Shown here: piece after piece, positions 52,090 to 64,000 of the stretch
Layout of the letters: every line of letters begins with the position of its first letter
How positions within the stretch are numbered: the first letter of the stretch is position 1
Source of the DNA: Sipunculus nudus
Taxonomy: Eukaryota; Annelida; Sipuncula; Golfingiida; Sipunculidae
Length of the DNA: 64,000 nt
Direction: 5' to 3'
Assembly: GCA_026874595.1 (NCBI GenBank)
Contig: CM049322.1
Span: forward strand, 58,621,886-58,685,885
Position numbers and translations under genes: made by a program
The notes under the pieces: generated by a model
What the model was told of the DNA's origin: nothing
Database searches by the model: none
What the model saw: the letters and a program-made list of their open reading frames with translations, nothing else

Positions 52090-53136
52090 ACTACAGGCCG
52101 GTGAGACGCAGATTTTTGGGACGTAGGCCGCCGGGACGTACCCACTGAAACGTATCCCGATAGGACGTATTGTAAAAATAAGAGTACATGTATCACTTGT
52201 CTGACTGTCTAAACTTTACACGTACTAAAACAAAAAGACTAAGTAATAATAGTTAATTATACTTTCGTTAGTAAACCCTCTCTTGGGTCACTTTGGGAAA
52301 TCATTAAGCTCTGTGATCGATGCAACATACGTCAAATCAGCACACGTTAATGCCTAGTATATCTGTGTTATCCATTATTACTATATTACCCTCATGCACT
52401 TATATCGTTGTGTTCCTTAACTGAAGTTTGACAAAATATTTAGTAATTTTATTGTTAATTAGAGCATAATTTTGGCTTAAAGTACGACCATCCCTCAATA
52501 GTGATAAACTCCGGGTATGGTTAACCCATCAGCGTTCTCCAATTTATTATCCTAACCAGAGGTTTAAATGACTGATAATTACAGGTTTAACGTGTAACAT
52601 CTTACTTTATTTTCCATAGTCCTGTTATAATTTTCACTATTATAAGTATGTATATCATGTCGTGAGAACATATTAAGTCTGCTCAAACATGAACGAACTG
52701 CTCACCAGAGACCAGCGAAGCCGCAGTATAAACGCGGTCACGAGAAACCATTCACCCGACGCGGCCACTCGTACAGTTCAAAGGATGAACCTTTAATTAA
52801 CGGACGAAAAATGTCGATCAAAGGTTTCTGGATGATGAATCATTTATATTGATCTCTTACACGCACGTAATGTATTAAGGAAAGAATAAATATTTACATA
52901 TTTTGATTATATTCGACTTCTGACAGGACCACATTCCGAATAAAAGACATTATAAATAGACAACATTTTTATGAGAAAAATAACTTTATAGAATAAAAAA
53001 TTAGGTTGGTTGTTATTTTGTTAACATGAAAATATTACCTGTGCATAGTATTCAGTTAGTATCATCCGCTCTGGCGCAAGTACGATCGGTGTCGGGTGAC
53101 CTATTTTGGAACAAATTAAGTGCCGCGGTTGGTGTA

Positions 53137-53310
53137 GACAATAAAACTATCCTGAAAACGATTTCTCTCCAAATTGTATGTGTATATTTAATTTCTCGCG
53201 TGTATCTGCATGTTGAAACCGATGTGTTAAAAACTATCCTGCTGATTGAAGATTCCTCTTCAAATTGTGTGTGTGTTTTTTTTTATTTCACGGGTCAGTC
53301 TATGTGTTGA
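53137..53310. repeat. Two imperfect ~85-bp copies
   Basis: AAAACTATCCTG, TCAAATTGT/CCAAATTGT, TATTTAATTTC/TTTATTTCAC and GTTGAAACC recur in the same order. A short open frame here reflects the duplication. Confidence 0.45.
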
Positions 53311-53455
53311 AACCGCTGAATAGTGAATGACGAATAACAATTATACCTTTGAGTTCCTACTAACTGCTAATTGAGTCCATAAAGAAGCGCTAATGAATAC
53401 CCATCTTCCATCAACCAATCGTAAACTTAATGTATAACCAGAAGACAAAAATAAA

Positions 53456-53722
53456 TGAATGAAAGAAAGAAAGAGTTATGTAACGAAGGGAAGATTGAAG
53501 GAAAGACTGAAAGACAAAAGAAAGAAAGAAAGAAAGAAAGACTAAAAGAAAATTGAATGAAAGACCGGAGGAAGAAAGAAAGAAGTAAAGAATATGTAAC
53601 GAAAGAAGAATGAAGGATATACGGAAAGACTGACAGAAAGAAAAACTGAAAGAAAGAAAGACTGAAAGAAAGAAAAAAAAAGAAGAACTGAAAGAAAGAC
53701 CGAAAGAGAAAAGAAGGACTGA

Positions 53723-53766
<44 letters not shown>

Positions 53767-54556
53767 CTGAAAGAAAGAAAGAAAGAAAGAAAGACTGAAA
53801 GAAAGACTGAAAGAAAGAAAGACTGAAAGAAAGAAAGACTGAAAGAAAGAAAGAAAGAAAGAAAGACTGAAAGAAAGAAAGACTGAAAGAAAGAAAGACT
53901 GAAAGAAAGAAAGAAAGAAAGACTGAAAGAAAGAAAGAAAGAAAGAAAGAAAGACTGAAAGAAAGAAAGAAAGAAAGAAAGACTGAAAGAAAGAAAGAAA
54001 GACTGAAAGAAAGAAAGAAAGACTGAAAGAAAGAAAGACTGAAAGAAAGAAAGAAAGACTGAAAGAAAGAAAGAAAGACTGAGAGAAAGAAAGACTGAAA
54101 GAAAGAAAGAAAGAAAGAAAGACTGAAAGAAAGAAAGAAAGAAAGAAAGACTGAAAGAAAGAAAGAAAGACTGAAAGAAAGAAAGAAAGAAAGAAAGACT
54201 GAAAGACTGAAAGAAAGACTGAAAGACTGAAAGACTGAAAGAAAGAAAGAAAGACTGAAAGACTGAAAGACTGAAAGACTGAAAGAAAGAAAGAAAGAAA
54301 GCAAGAAAGACTGAAAGAAAGAAAGACTGAAAGAAAGAAAGAAAGACTGAAAGAAAGAAAGACTGAAAGAAAGAAAGAAAGACTGAAAGAAAGAAAGACT
54401 GAAAGAAAGAAAGAAAGAAAGAAAGAAAGACTGAAAGAAAGAAAGAAAGAAAGAAAGAAAGACTGAAAGACTGAAAGACTGAAAGAAAGAAAGAAAGAAA
54501 GACTGAAAGACTGAAAGACTGAAAGAAAGAAAGAAAGAAAGAGAGAAAGAAAGAAT
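53456..54556. repeat. (GAAA)n/GACTGAAA simple-sequence array
   Basis: About 1.1 kb of GAAA repeats with regularly spaced GACT replacements. One strand is almost purely purine. The 297-codon antisense frame of Phe/Leu/Ser is repeat translation. Confidence 0.95.
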
Positions 54557-54692
54557 CAGGTAACGAAGGGAAGAAAGAAGGATGGAAGGAGCGAAGAAGG
54601 AAGGGAATTATAATTAATGACTTATAATTAATGTTTGTGGCTTACTACTGATTGACTCCAGATGAACTCACAGACTCAGGTGTTACTCAGGA

Positions 54693-55245
54693 GGGTTCGT
54701 TTAGCGTAGTTTAAGTCATAAAAAATACACTTATAAAAGAGAGACGTATCTGGGCAGGATGTATACACGCAGGGTTCGTTTAGCGTAGTTTTAGCCATAA
54801 AAAAATACACTTATGAAAGAGAGTCGTAGACGGGCAGAAAGTATACACGCAGGGTTCGTTTAGCGTAGTTTTAGCCATAAAAAATACACTTATGAAAAGA
54901 GAGACGTAGACGGGCAGAAAGTATACACGCAGGGTTCGTTTAGCGTAGTTTTAGTCATAAAAATACACTTATGAAAGAGATACGTAGACGGGCAGAAAGT
55001 ATACGCGCAGGGTTCGTTTAGCGTAGTTTTAGTCATAAAAAATACACTTATGAAAGAGAGACGTAGACTGGCAGAATGTATACACGCAGAGTTCGTTTAG
55101 CGTAGTTTTAGTCATAAAAATACACTTATGAAAGAGAGACGTAGACTGGCAGAAAGTATACACGCAGGGTTCGTTTAGCGTAGTTTTAGTCATAAAAATA
55201 CACTTTTGAAAGAGAGACGTAGACGGGCAGGAGGTAAACACGCCG
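54693..55245. repeat. 79-bp satellite, seven units
   Basis: Units start at 54693, 54772, 54852, 54932, 55010, 55089 and 55167 (78-80 bp). Each contains GGTTCGTTTAGCGTAGTTTTA, AATACACTTATGAAAGAGA and GACGTAGAC(G/T)GGCAG; copies are highly similar. Confidence 0.95.
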
Positions 55246-55423
55246 GGTCCCGCAGCACGACACGCCTAATTGGTGACGGGGCAATGTTTATGGAGTACGT
55301 CCTACCGGCCACTCGTCATTGTTTATATAGTGCGTCCTGCCGCCCTGCGTTTTATCGCACGGTCCGTTGGGACGTACGTCTTATCGGGATGCGTCTCACC
55401 GGGTGCACACCTTGTAAACGTCG

Positions 55424-55450
55424 ACCCCCCCCCCCCTGGATCCGCCACTG
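55424..55450. mobile_element. hAT-like element, end fragment
   Basis: A C tract followed by CTGGATCCGCCACTG, just outside the right end of the second inverted-terminus element. Confidence 0.45.
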
Positions 55451-56149
55451 GTGTGGTTTTTTTTTCTTGTCACACACCCAGCGTTTTTTTCCTTTTGTTA
55501 TAAATGTACTTTCAAATCTACTTACATCACCACAAAGTGACCATGCAAGTCAGAATGCCTGGGACTTTTAAGATTACGAAAACACGCGGTTTGTTCTGAT
55601 TGGCTTAATAACTCCATCCAACTGGTCCTAGTTTACCGTGAGACCTATATGATAAATCACAGTAGATCATACACTATGCTTGAGCCCTGAGAGATCCTTT
55701 AAGAAAATTAGACATTCTACTTTAGTTGAATGGCGATTACTTCAAGATATCTCGGCTAAAAAATATGTCATATGTATTATAAATCAAAGATTTGTTATCA
55801 AAAGCACATGTAAAATACACCTCGGCACTGTTTTTTTTTTCACTTACATGGCTCGCTCTCACCTCCTTCAAACTTTAAAAACGATAGGGAGGGGGTTCCA
55901 ATGGTCTTCAAATGCTACTTGTATCACGGTTATTTCTACAAATCACCTTTAATCAGAGATATCACTTGATTTTAACTCTTATGTTAAGTTATATCTCGAG
56001 AGTCGTCTTCTGTGTATAATCTGTACTTACTAGAAGCGGCTAACCTAATGTGTTTTGCGAAGCCCGTAATCACAAGCCTGGTAGACCACAACAATAGCTT
56101 AATAACAAATATTCTGCGTATTTAGGATAGTCATACCTCCTGAGTTCAG
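55451..56149. other. Intergenic
   Basis: No recognised gene or repeat. Confidence 0.35.
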
Positions 56150-56281
56150 TTAGTTTATATGCTATTTGTATATTGTTATTATTTATGCACCTTTTCATGG
56201 AATTACTATTTACACACTTTCCAAAATGTATGTATGATGTCTATCTTCATTCTTGGAGGAAATAAAGGTTATCATCATCAT
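56150..56281 (+). mobile_element. LINE-like 3' tail
   Basis: It ends GGAAATAAAGGTTATCATCATCAT: a polyadenylation-like motif followed by a trinucleotide tail, typical of some non-LTR retrotransposon 3' ends. Upstream coding sequence is not recognised. Confidence 0.4.
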
Positions 56282-56802
56282 GCGAAACCCAGACCCACGT
56301 GACTCACGGTGATTGTGTCAGGCGAGAACCCCGCGCTCTTCGTTGTTGTCCTGTACCATGACTGAGACGCGCTGTATGAATGTAACTTGTATGAGGAACG
56401 TCAAGTCGTGACTACGACAATCTTACAAGCGGTGAACGATCGCATCGAACTAATGCGTATTCTTAATATCCGCAAATCTAGCCCCCGCCAAAAAGGCAAA
56501 AATTATAAACCCGCTTACAAAACTACTCCTACACTGTATCCCCCGGACATTATTTCTGTATTTCTCGTGAGACACATTGTGTTATTATCAGCCATGCATT
56601 CTAAAATACTGATAACTTGATTAAATTTTTGGCTATCATTGAATATTAACGCAATCTGAATTTTTAGTTATGACACAGTTTCATTTGCTTTTGAGATTTA
56701 ATGTTTTTAAAGAAATTGAATATCTAGGCTGATTCTTGGCAGGTTTTTTTTTTATAGATTTCAATATCAATTAAAACACAGCCACGTTATATATTTCCAC
56801 TG

Positions 56803-56859
<57 letters not shown>

Positions 56860-58346
56860 ATAGTAATATGAATAATACTGCACACTACAACTGTCAATAC
56901 ATGAAACAGTTAATGTTCTTTATATCAGTCACCCAGATTATAATATTACCCGCACTTTTTAATGTCCTATAATACAATTGAGAGTTCTTCCAAGTACAAT
57001 CTATCTGTAACTTACAGCTACGTCTAGATCAAGATTTCCCCTTTTTCTATTATTGCAAATAGGTCTTTTTTGCGTTGTACATTTGTGAGATATGTTATTA
57101 ACGATTAATGACTTTGTGTTAATATTTATTTGTGCCGTCGTTACCAATCAAACAGAGAAGAATCCCTAACAGGTCGCGTCTTCTTGTCGCCCAACTTGTA
57201 ATGAGGCTCACATCACACATAGACTAGCGCCAGATCGGCCCTCTGACATTATGGCCAGATTACTGGCTTGCCAGAGTGCCTGGACATCTAACTCTGAGGA
57301 TCGAGTTAATGAGGATGCATATATTTTCGTCATTTTTGACAACGCCTCATTGCTTACAAGTATCGTGTCACTTCAAATAAACCCACTAGACATTTTAATA
57401 AGTTTCTTATCTCTCCAACGACACCTACCATGTGTGTGAAATATTCCGTTATAACCCAATATATTCGTATATTGTTCTGCATGTATCGGAGATTTCTGCC
57501 TGCGGTCTGCCTGTTGACTGTATGCGGAGATACGGTTATAAAGCGTGACGTGGACTTGCAGGGTGGTTCTAAATTTGGCTTGTGTCACGACTCAGTAGGG
57601 GGTCCTAACTGAGTCGTGTTTGTCACGGCTACACAAAGACACGATCTATATACGATTTCTACAATGTGTAACCTCATTTGAAGACATATCGTACTCTATA
57701 AAATACTAAAATATATATGATACCATTAACTACACGTTTATCAGCAAACGTGCTGTCATGACTACTTTTTTTAATGAACAGCCTGGCCGTTTTAATTGCC
57801 ATTGGATTGGCAAGCACCGGCTAGCCCGAAGCGATCTCAATTACTTTTGTTTGGTTTGCACACCATTTTATGTTTTCCAGCGTTATTATCACTTGTTTGT
57901 ATAACACTATACCCAAATGAACTTATTTCGTCTATGAAACACCTTATCTTTAAGAAAATACCACGCTAGCACCCTGATTTTACACTCCCCTTACTTGTAA
58001 AACACACAAAAAAACTAATAACTGTAAACAAACAGCAGTTTTATGTCAATTTCTCACCAGATTTGAATTCTATGCGGATCCTAAATTTCCTCTTCTCTGG
58101 AGTACACTAAGACCTTTAATCAAATACAAAGCATTGCCTAAAGTGAAGTTCGTGACCTGTTTTCATCTGAACAGGGTCATTAAAATTGCGATGCAACATT
58201 CTAGTTTCCAGGATTTGGTCAGAGTAGCCTATTCTGTAGCACATCGTATCGTTGTCATGACTGCAAATCAATTGAAGAATGAAGCTTTCAAGCCCCCCTT
58301 CATATGCAGCTCTAACCTTTCCTGCGACCTTAAGCCGGCACTAGTC
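56282..58346. other. Intergenic with CA/TA microsatellite
   Basis: A (CA)n(TA)n run lies at 56805-56859. No gene is recognised; open frames near 56387, 57251 and 58134 have no support. Confidence 0.4.
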
Positions 58347-58915
58347 AGGGTCTCCACTAGAATGGTACCCTGCTCTATTATGGCCCTCAGCCAAGCATAG
58401 AGACAGGCGTACAACGCCATCTTAAGTACTCCCTGTTGCAACTCCTGACTTACCTGTAGACTGGTTCCAACTCCAGACTGCACGCTCATACCGATTGTGA
58501 TGGACGTTCTCGCAATCCTGTCTGGTTATCCATGAAGATTTCTTATAAAATTACTTTCTTTAGTTATTTATAGTTTCCGATGATTGAAAAATGAGTCGGT
58601 GCACAAAAAATTTACTGATGGATGTGTAGATGATACGATATACTGAATCTTTGATATTCCACTGTACGTGGCATACGTTTATTATCAATATCTATTAATC
58701 TAATAATAAATGTCACACGTAATGCACAGCGAACTTTTGGTAACTTCTCATAGCAAACGAAATGCTTATTTTTATCATTATAATACAAACAGGAGTTGGA
58801 ACCAGTCTGCTGGGAGTACGTTGGCGTTGGCGTAAGTTGGCGTTGTACGCCCGTCTCTATGATTGGCCTAGAGCAGTGGTGCCATAATAGAGCGGGGTAC
58901 CAGTCTAGGTCTCCA
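58347..58915. repeat. Inverted repeat, ~130-bp arms, ~320-bp loop
   Basis: Arms 58347-58475 and about 58793-58915 are inverse copies: GGTACCCTGCTCTATTATGG, CATAGAGACAGGCGTACAAC and GACTGGTTCCAACTCCAG have inverse partners in order. By eye about 80% identity. Likely a MITE-like insertion or its remains. Confidence 0.7.
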
Positions 58916-59499
58916 CATGTGAAAGAAACAAGCATGATTTGATTATTTGGCAACTGTCAACACAAACGACGTGCATCGTTATCAAGGCCCGATGGCACGT
59001 TTGAATGAATTACGTGTATGGCACGTAAACACCCGCAGCAGCTTGCTATTTGCTGGGAAATTAGAAATCAGTATCGACCTCTGAAATATTACCACCGATA
59101 TCAAGCTTAAACCACAGTCCAGTCAACTGTGCATTAAAATTTGCGCCTCATATAAATAAAACCAAATATAGAACAGTCTGGGACTTCTATGTGCCGAAAT
59201 CGATGGTCAAAACCGAGCTTTACATGACATTTTCGAGAGTTAACATCGTGACACACTTGGGATGTGAACTATATTTTAACTAAATCATGGACTAATATTT
59301 TATTACAACTGCGTCGAATTATATTCCTCATAAAACTGTTTTATACCCCAGAGTGATCCTTAGGTAAATACAGAACTAAGAAAATTTATTCGAAGGCGCA
59401 ACTAACTATGGCGGAGTTACCGGAAAACTCCATCCAGTGCAGCACCAGTATCAACATTACAAGCGTGCCCGAAATAAAAATGAGGGCTTTTTTTTTAAA
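58916..59499. other. Intergenic
   Basis: No recognised feature. Confidence 0.35.
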
Positions 59500-61975
59500 T
59501 TGTACCCTCCACAACAATTACTTCCAAACCTTAGCCAATTCCCTTGAACGCAAGACATGCAAATCTTGGTGGCATACGGTTGAAAACTTGCACTTCAAGC
59601 AAAAAAGGGGACGTTATACCGCCTATTCGTATTAATGATGAACTCGTATCTGACCAACAAGACGAAGCTAATGCGTTAAATGACTTTTTTCTTTTTTTTT
59701 TTTTTGCTCAAAATACTCTACATGTGTCTGATTAAACTTAACAGGCTACTGCACGTCCTTCCTATGCCTGAATTTGATCCCTATTCATAAATTGAATGTG
59801 CTGAGGCTTTAAAAGAATTAGATGAAAATAAAACCACCGGTCCGAATGATATCGGCAATTTCCTGTTCCGCGTAACCACAAACAGCAGTAAATCACTTAC
59901 GATTATTTTTACGATAAGTTGATGAAAGAAGAGTAAATCCGATATTAAAAAGACGAACCCACAACGTGAGCTGCTATATACAAATATTTTTTTATGCAAT
60001 GTTTCGAAAGTGTTCGAACGCGTAGTCTCAAATCATTCATAATCCTTCTTTATGGGCCACAAGCTTCGGTCAGATGTTAATTCAGGATTTAAAAAATATT
60101 ATTCCACGATTAATCAGCTAGTCGCAACAACCGCTAGAATTTACCTAGAATTCGACACGGGAAAAGATTTAAGGACGATTAAGTAGATACTACTAAAGCG
60201 GTCAATCGGGTCTAGCATGAATGCCTCATCTTGAAATTATCGAAAATGGGAATAAGTGGCACCCTTCTTAATTGGCTGTCAGACAACTTGAACCCAGAAA
60301 ACAGAACCCAGAGAGTTGTAGTGCATGGAGAATTTTTATCATGGGGTCTGATTACAGCCGGTGTCCCGTAAGTTCCTGTTTAAGGCTCCCTCTTATTCCT
60401 AGTTTACATAAATAATAAACTAATTCTGAACTTTTTCTCTTTGCTGATGATACATGCCTCTTAAGTATAGTCAGTGATCAGATTAGCGCATCAGAGCGTC
60501 TTCAAAATGACATCACAGCCCTTGAAGATTGGTCAAAGAAATGTCAAATAACGTTCAACGGTCTCTCCATTAAATTATGTAAAACTCGGGGAATCACGGA
60601 TTCATACTAAAACTGGCTTATGTTAAACATCGCCATCAACATGTTGTTTTTTATGGTAATCGTCAAGCTGGCAGTCGAGTTCAGCAGGTGTCCCTCATGA
60701 TTCTATTTCAGAGACACTTCTTTTCCTGATATATGTTAATGATACTAGTTCAGGTATTGAATCCGATTTTGCATCTCTTTTCCGATGATTCATGTCTTCT
60801 CCAATACGAGGCTGCTAAGCTGGTCACAGGTGCACTTCCAACGACAAGTTATGATAAACTTTTATCTGAACTTGGCTGGCATACATATAGAAAGCAGACT
60901 AACAAAATGAAAACTATGTTTATTCTATCAGTTATATCATGTCCAGTGTTCATGTCACGATTAATGTTGGCGTAAGTCTCAGACGTTACGCCTCGGAACC
61001 TAAGAAACGCCAGTGACCTGCGCCCGCCTCGTGCAAGAACAGAAAAATACAAATCATCATTCATTCCATCTTGCACAGTCCTATGGAATTCATTAGACGC
61101 GTCATTAAAACGTGCAGTGTAATTAAAATCTTCTCTAAACAAATACCTTGGCTTAGCGTCCGACCCCCCATTATAAAGAGTTATGGCGGAAGAAAGCAGA
61201 ATATTTTATGTTCAAGACTTAGGCTCGGCCATAGCTGCCTCCAAGATCATTTATACGGACATGGTCTGTCCGAAATTAATCCATGTCCACACTGTGGAAT
61301 GGTTGAAACATCTGTTCACTTTTTCTTAAACTGTCCATACTACGGATTCGAACGACAACTGCTCCTGGAGCAATTACAAAATATACTCTCTGATATAATA
61401 ACTCGAAGCAGACGACAAACAGATAAATTAATGTCTATATTATAACATGGGTGAGAAATTCGGTTTAATAGTCAGTCAATGTATACTTGAACATGTCTTC
61501 ACATATCTTAAACACCAAGAGGCTTTTTATGTTGAAAATATCATGAAATGTAATATAACTGTGATATATTATCTATATTATCTATATTTTTTAAATGTAT
61601 ACCAGGGTCAATATTTGTAATCACTGAACTTTGTCACTTGCATTACAAATGTATTAATCAGGCTTTGCTGATTGTTCTTTCTTCATATCTTATCTTTTAT
61701 AAATATGATGGATTCATCGTATTACGCATAATCAATAACATATTTTCTCGGTATAGATATCAACATATCCATATTGAATGCTTTGCACCGTTTGCATATT
61801 ATTATTATAATCATTGATTTATTGTTATAACGGATTTATGTTATATATGTTATATGCACAATTCTCTTAATTGTTAGGCATTTGTATATTGTATCTCCTG
61901 TTTGTATGCTTGAAGAGTACTTATATTAGCTCTTAAGCGCTATTTGTACAATCCAAAAGAAATAAATATGTTTAA
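59500..61975 (+). pseudogene. Degraded LINE retrotransposon A (composite)
   Basis: 5'-truncated non-LTR retrotransposon in several frames with stops. Readable in order: a pre-RT linker (INDELVSDQQDEANALNDFF, about 59640-59685); ALKELDENKTTGPNDIGNF of RT (59805-59865); SKVFERV (about 60005); an IxFD-like region; GEFLSW...GVP (about 60330-60370); and ADDTCLL (about 60445-60465) with EDWSKKCQITFNG. A second, different copy of the RT palm follows (FSDDSCLLQY near 60775-60803). Next come a KLVTGALP segment and the C-terminal CPHCG...H...C zinc motif near 61290-61335. The 3' UTR ends AAATAAATATGTTTAAACAAA at about 61960-61980. The two RT pieces show that this is a join of at least two element fragments. 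It is not functional. Confidence 0.85.
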
Positions 61976-61980
61976 ACAAA

Positions 61981-63222
61981 TGTCGAATAACGTTCAATTA
62001 TATGAAAACTGTCAGTATAACCTTTTCTCTTAAGTCACCCACAACCCTATTTTCGAACCAGATGCCTTTATCCGAAAGTACATCCTAGACATTATTTACA
62101 AATCTTACGGGAGACCGATTCTTGAATATGGTAACATTTTATTTGATAACTGCACCATTAAGAATTTTAAAGAGCTAGAAAAAGTACAATTCGAAGCTGG
62201 CTAGAACGTTGTTGGTGCCCTTTTTAATACAATTGGCGAAAACTTGAACTGGAATTGGCCAGCTGTACAGAAACGGAGAACCCAGGCAAAATGTGCCTTT
62301 TCCACAAGTTATATAATGGTATGTGTCCTTCGTATATGTTGGACTTGCCCCTACCACTAGTATAAGCATTACAAACATATCCCTGAAAAACAGAGGTCAT
62401 ATTCGACCTCCCTTATATCGTCGATATCGTCTTTCTTTCGTTCATCTTTAACCAGGTGGAACAAACTAAGCCTATCCATTCGCCAGTCACAAATAATGAC
62501 TTCATTAAAACGTAGATTAATGAGAACTCTTAAATGTCCAGCTTAAAAGTTTATTTCACCAAAGACAGATGTCGCAATAATGGCAGATAATGTTGGCAGA
62601 GTTTCGCCTTGCTTATAGCCGCTTAAATGGTCACTTATTTTCGTCACGGTCTCTCACAATCAAACCAGTACCTAAACGGTCAAGAAATTGAAGAGAGTGA
62701 ACATTTTTTTTCATCTAATGTCCTAAGTATCAGGGTACTCGATTTACACGCCTGGTTAAGTTCACGCTCATTATATATGACACGATACCAACCTCTAACG
62801 TTAACTGACTTACTTCAATAGCCGAGAATACTTCTTGTCCACATGTTTAATTGATCATGAGGGCTTAACACCTGTACAATGTATTAAATTATCAAAGTTA
62901 TTTTAAGATGGAGATTCTCCCGATATATACAACGTAATTATTTACATCCGGGTTCATACTATTCTTTAATTGTACAATAAACCTACTATCTTTGATGTAA
63001 ACATTTCCTTTTTGTTTTTTGGGTGTTTTCAAATCTTACTTTTTTGGCATTACGAGTATTTCATTTCTTTTTTGGTTAATTTGTTGTATTTTGTTTACTT
63101 GTTATACTTCCAACTTATCATTTGATAATGTGTTACTTTTGTGTATATTGGAAAATACGCATATTAGGGCTTGGCGCTACCTGTATGATCCAATCGAAAT
63201 AAATCTGTTTAAACAATAATAA
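61981..63222 (+). pseudogene. Degraded LINE retrotransposon B
   Basis: It directly follows the tail of copy A. It begins at the sequence matching the end of RT in copy A (TCAAATAACGTTCAAC-like at 61983). Next are a segment with RPILEYGNILFDNC (about 62110-62150), WNKLSLSIRQSQ near 62460, and SEHFF of the degraded C-terminal zinc region near 62695-62710. It ends AATCGAAATAAATCTGTTTAAACAA at 63190-63217 plus AATAAT repeats, the same kind of tail as copy A. Multiple stops are present. Confidence 0.8.
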
Positions 63223-63841
63223 TAACATAAGTGCCTTTTTTCACAAATATTATCCAGTAAACTGATTGGCCGACGAACATGGTGGGTTGTCGATAGGTTT
63301 TATCTGAGGAACAATCAGTTCGTATAATGGTTACAGGTCCCTTTTGACATACAGGCATGTTGAATATACATGAAATACAGCGTTTCCTTCTTAAAATAAA
63401 AAGGCATCTGCCGATGTTTCATTCTAAACCGTTTCCTAATTCTATACAAAAGTGGTAAAATCAGTGCCACAATGTAAAGTAAAGTGCACGCCACCTGGTG
63501 GAGGTGCAACGCAACTTCATTAATCAAGCTTTCGACTCGTATTTTTTTTTTCAAGTGTCTTCTCATAGTTGGGAAAGTGTCGCGGATTCTGTAGATCGGG
63601 CCTCTGGTCACGTGGTCCTGTTATGCTAAACAGGTATACGAGGACGGAACAGGAACAACATATATAACAGGTGATTTGGAGATAGTACGACCTTGTGCCG
63701 GGATGGGTCTGCCAAAATTTTGTATTACGAACTTAATGCGTGAGATAATGCACACATTGTTGCAAATATTTATACACCTTTAAAACTTAATACTTTATAT
63801 ATTGGTTTATAATAAAATTTACTAATGTATTCCATCTTCAG
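63223..63841. other. Intergenic or intron
   Basis: No gene recognised. It ends in a pyrimidine-containing acceptor (TATTCCATCTTCAG). Confidence 0.35.
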
Positions 63842-64000
63842 GGACCTGCAAAGTGGTGACGCTTTGGAACATTTAGGTGTCAACGAAAGATTCACGGCAA
63901 AACCAAGCACCGGCCAAGGTGAAACTAATGGAAACACACACACAAGTCTTCTACCTAATGGTACCACAGGGGGCGCCTTCGATGTTATACCGACAACAGT
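63842..64000 (+). CDS. Probable coding exon, cut by window edge
   Basis: After the acceptor AG at 63840-63841, one frame (phase: one base, then GAC) is open to the window end. It encodes about 52 residues including LEHLGVNERF and SLLPNGTTGGAFDVIP. The composition is unlike the AT-rich flanks. The family is not recognised; upstream exons are not identified. Confidence 0.45.

Larger units (their letters stand above)
52090..55410. mobile_element. Second inverted-terminus element with satellite interior
   Basis: Termini CCGGTGAGACGCA (52098-52110) and its inverse (55390-55402) are followed inward by GGGACGTA / CCCGATA-GGACGTA subrepeats of about 13-17 bp. CTTGTAAACG occurs 8 bases outside each end (52080-52089 and 55411-55420), as a possible target-site duplication. 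The interior holds AT-rich DNA, the GAAA/GACT array and the 79-bp satellite. No transposase is seen. Confidence 0.6.

Noticed and set aside
53411-54304. 297-codon minus-strand frame of Phe/Leu/Ser
   Set aside because: Translation of the GAAA/GACT array; no non-repeat domain.
55029-55241. Minus-strand frame with a 27-residue protein repeat
   Set aside because: It follows the satellite unit; part of the array is out of frame and there is no start context or flanking coding sequence.
54693-55245. Regular repeats resembling a CRISPR array
   Set aside because: The whole 79-bp unit is conserved with no unique spacers, and the host is eukaryotic; it is a satellite.
58134-58489. Short frames on both strands as genes
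   Set aside because: They overlap the arm of the inverted repeat and show no domain or splice signal.

Overview
This is a window of intron-rich, AT-rich animal DNA. The clearest gene is an orthologue of the ciliary radial-spoke protein RSPH1. The repeat load (hAT-like and TTAA-type short elements, a tRNA-derived SINE, degraded LINEs, long TA/CT/GAAA tracts) and a tandem pair of LicD-family genes suggest a marine invertebrate, most likely a mollusc such as a bivalve. The species is inference; no marker gene settles it.

Layout. (1) 296-12883, plus strand: the last six exons of RSPH1, with the 5' exons outside the window. The introns carry a near-identical 463-bp tandem duplication and degenerate repeats. 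(2) 13901-14841: a repeat element with GC-rich inverted ends and about five internal units. (3) 17173-18850 (minus) and 25873-27508 (plus): two head-to-head paralogues of an unrecognised protein of about 145 residues, with identical intron positions. Between them lie a TTAA-flanked element and TA microsatellites. (4) 27850-28960: a pyrimidine-rich 15-bp minisatellite. (5) 32212-33528 and 36171-37088: tandem LicD-family genes. The first has an in-frame TGA inside the catalytic signature; the second is intact. (6) 37.1-47.2 kb: gene-poor DNA with hAT-like fragments, a SINE and a short GGTTCT-rich element. (7) 47533-51344: a 3.8-kb imperfect palindrome enclosing mirrored CT/GA arrays, itself between two old direct repeats. 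(8) 52090-55410: a second inverted-terminus element of different sequence but similar design, enclosing a GAAA array and a 79-bp satellite. (9) 58347-58915: a smaller inverted repeat. (10) 59500-63222: two head-to-tail, heavily mutated LINE fragments. (11) 63842-64000: a probable coding exon cut by the window edge.

The genes do not form one pathway. RSPH1 serves motile cilia; the LicD proteins are predicted type II membrane transferases of the secretory pathway; the role of the paralogue pair is unknown. The most unusual structure is the 47.2-55.4 kb block. There, two different inverted-terminus elements, each with terminal subrepeats of about 15 bp and satellite arrays inside, lie close together. 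They look like a foldback-type transposon group, which is inference from architecture.
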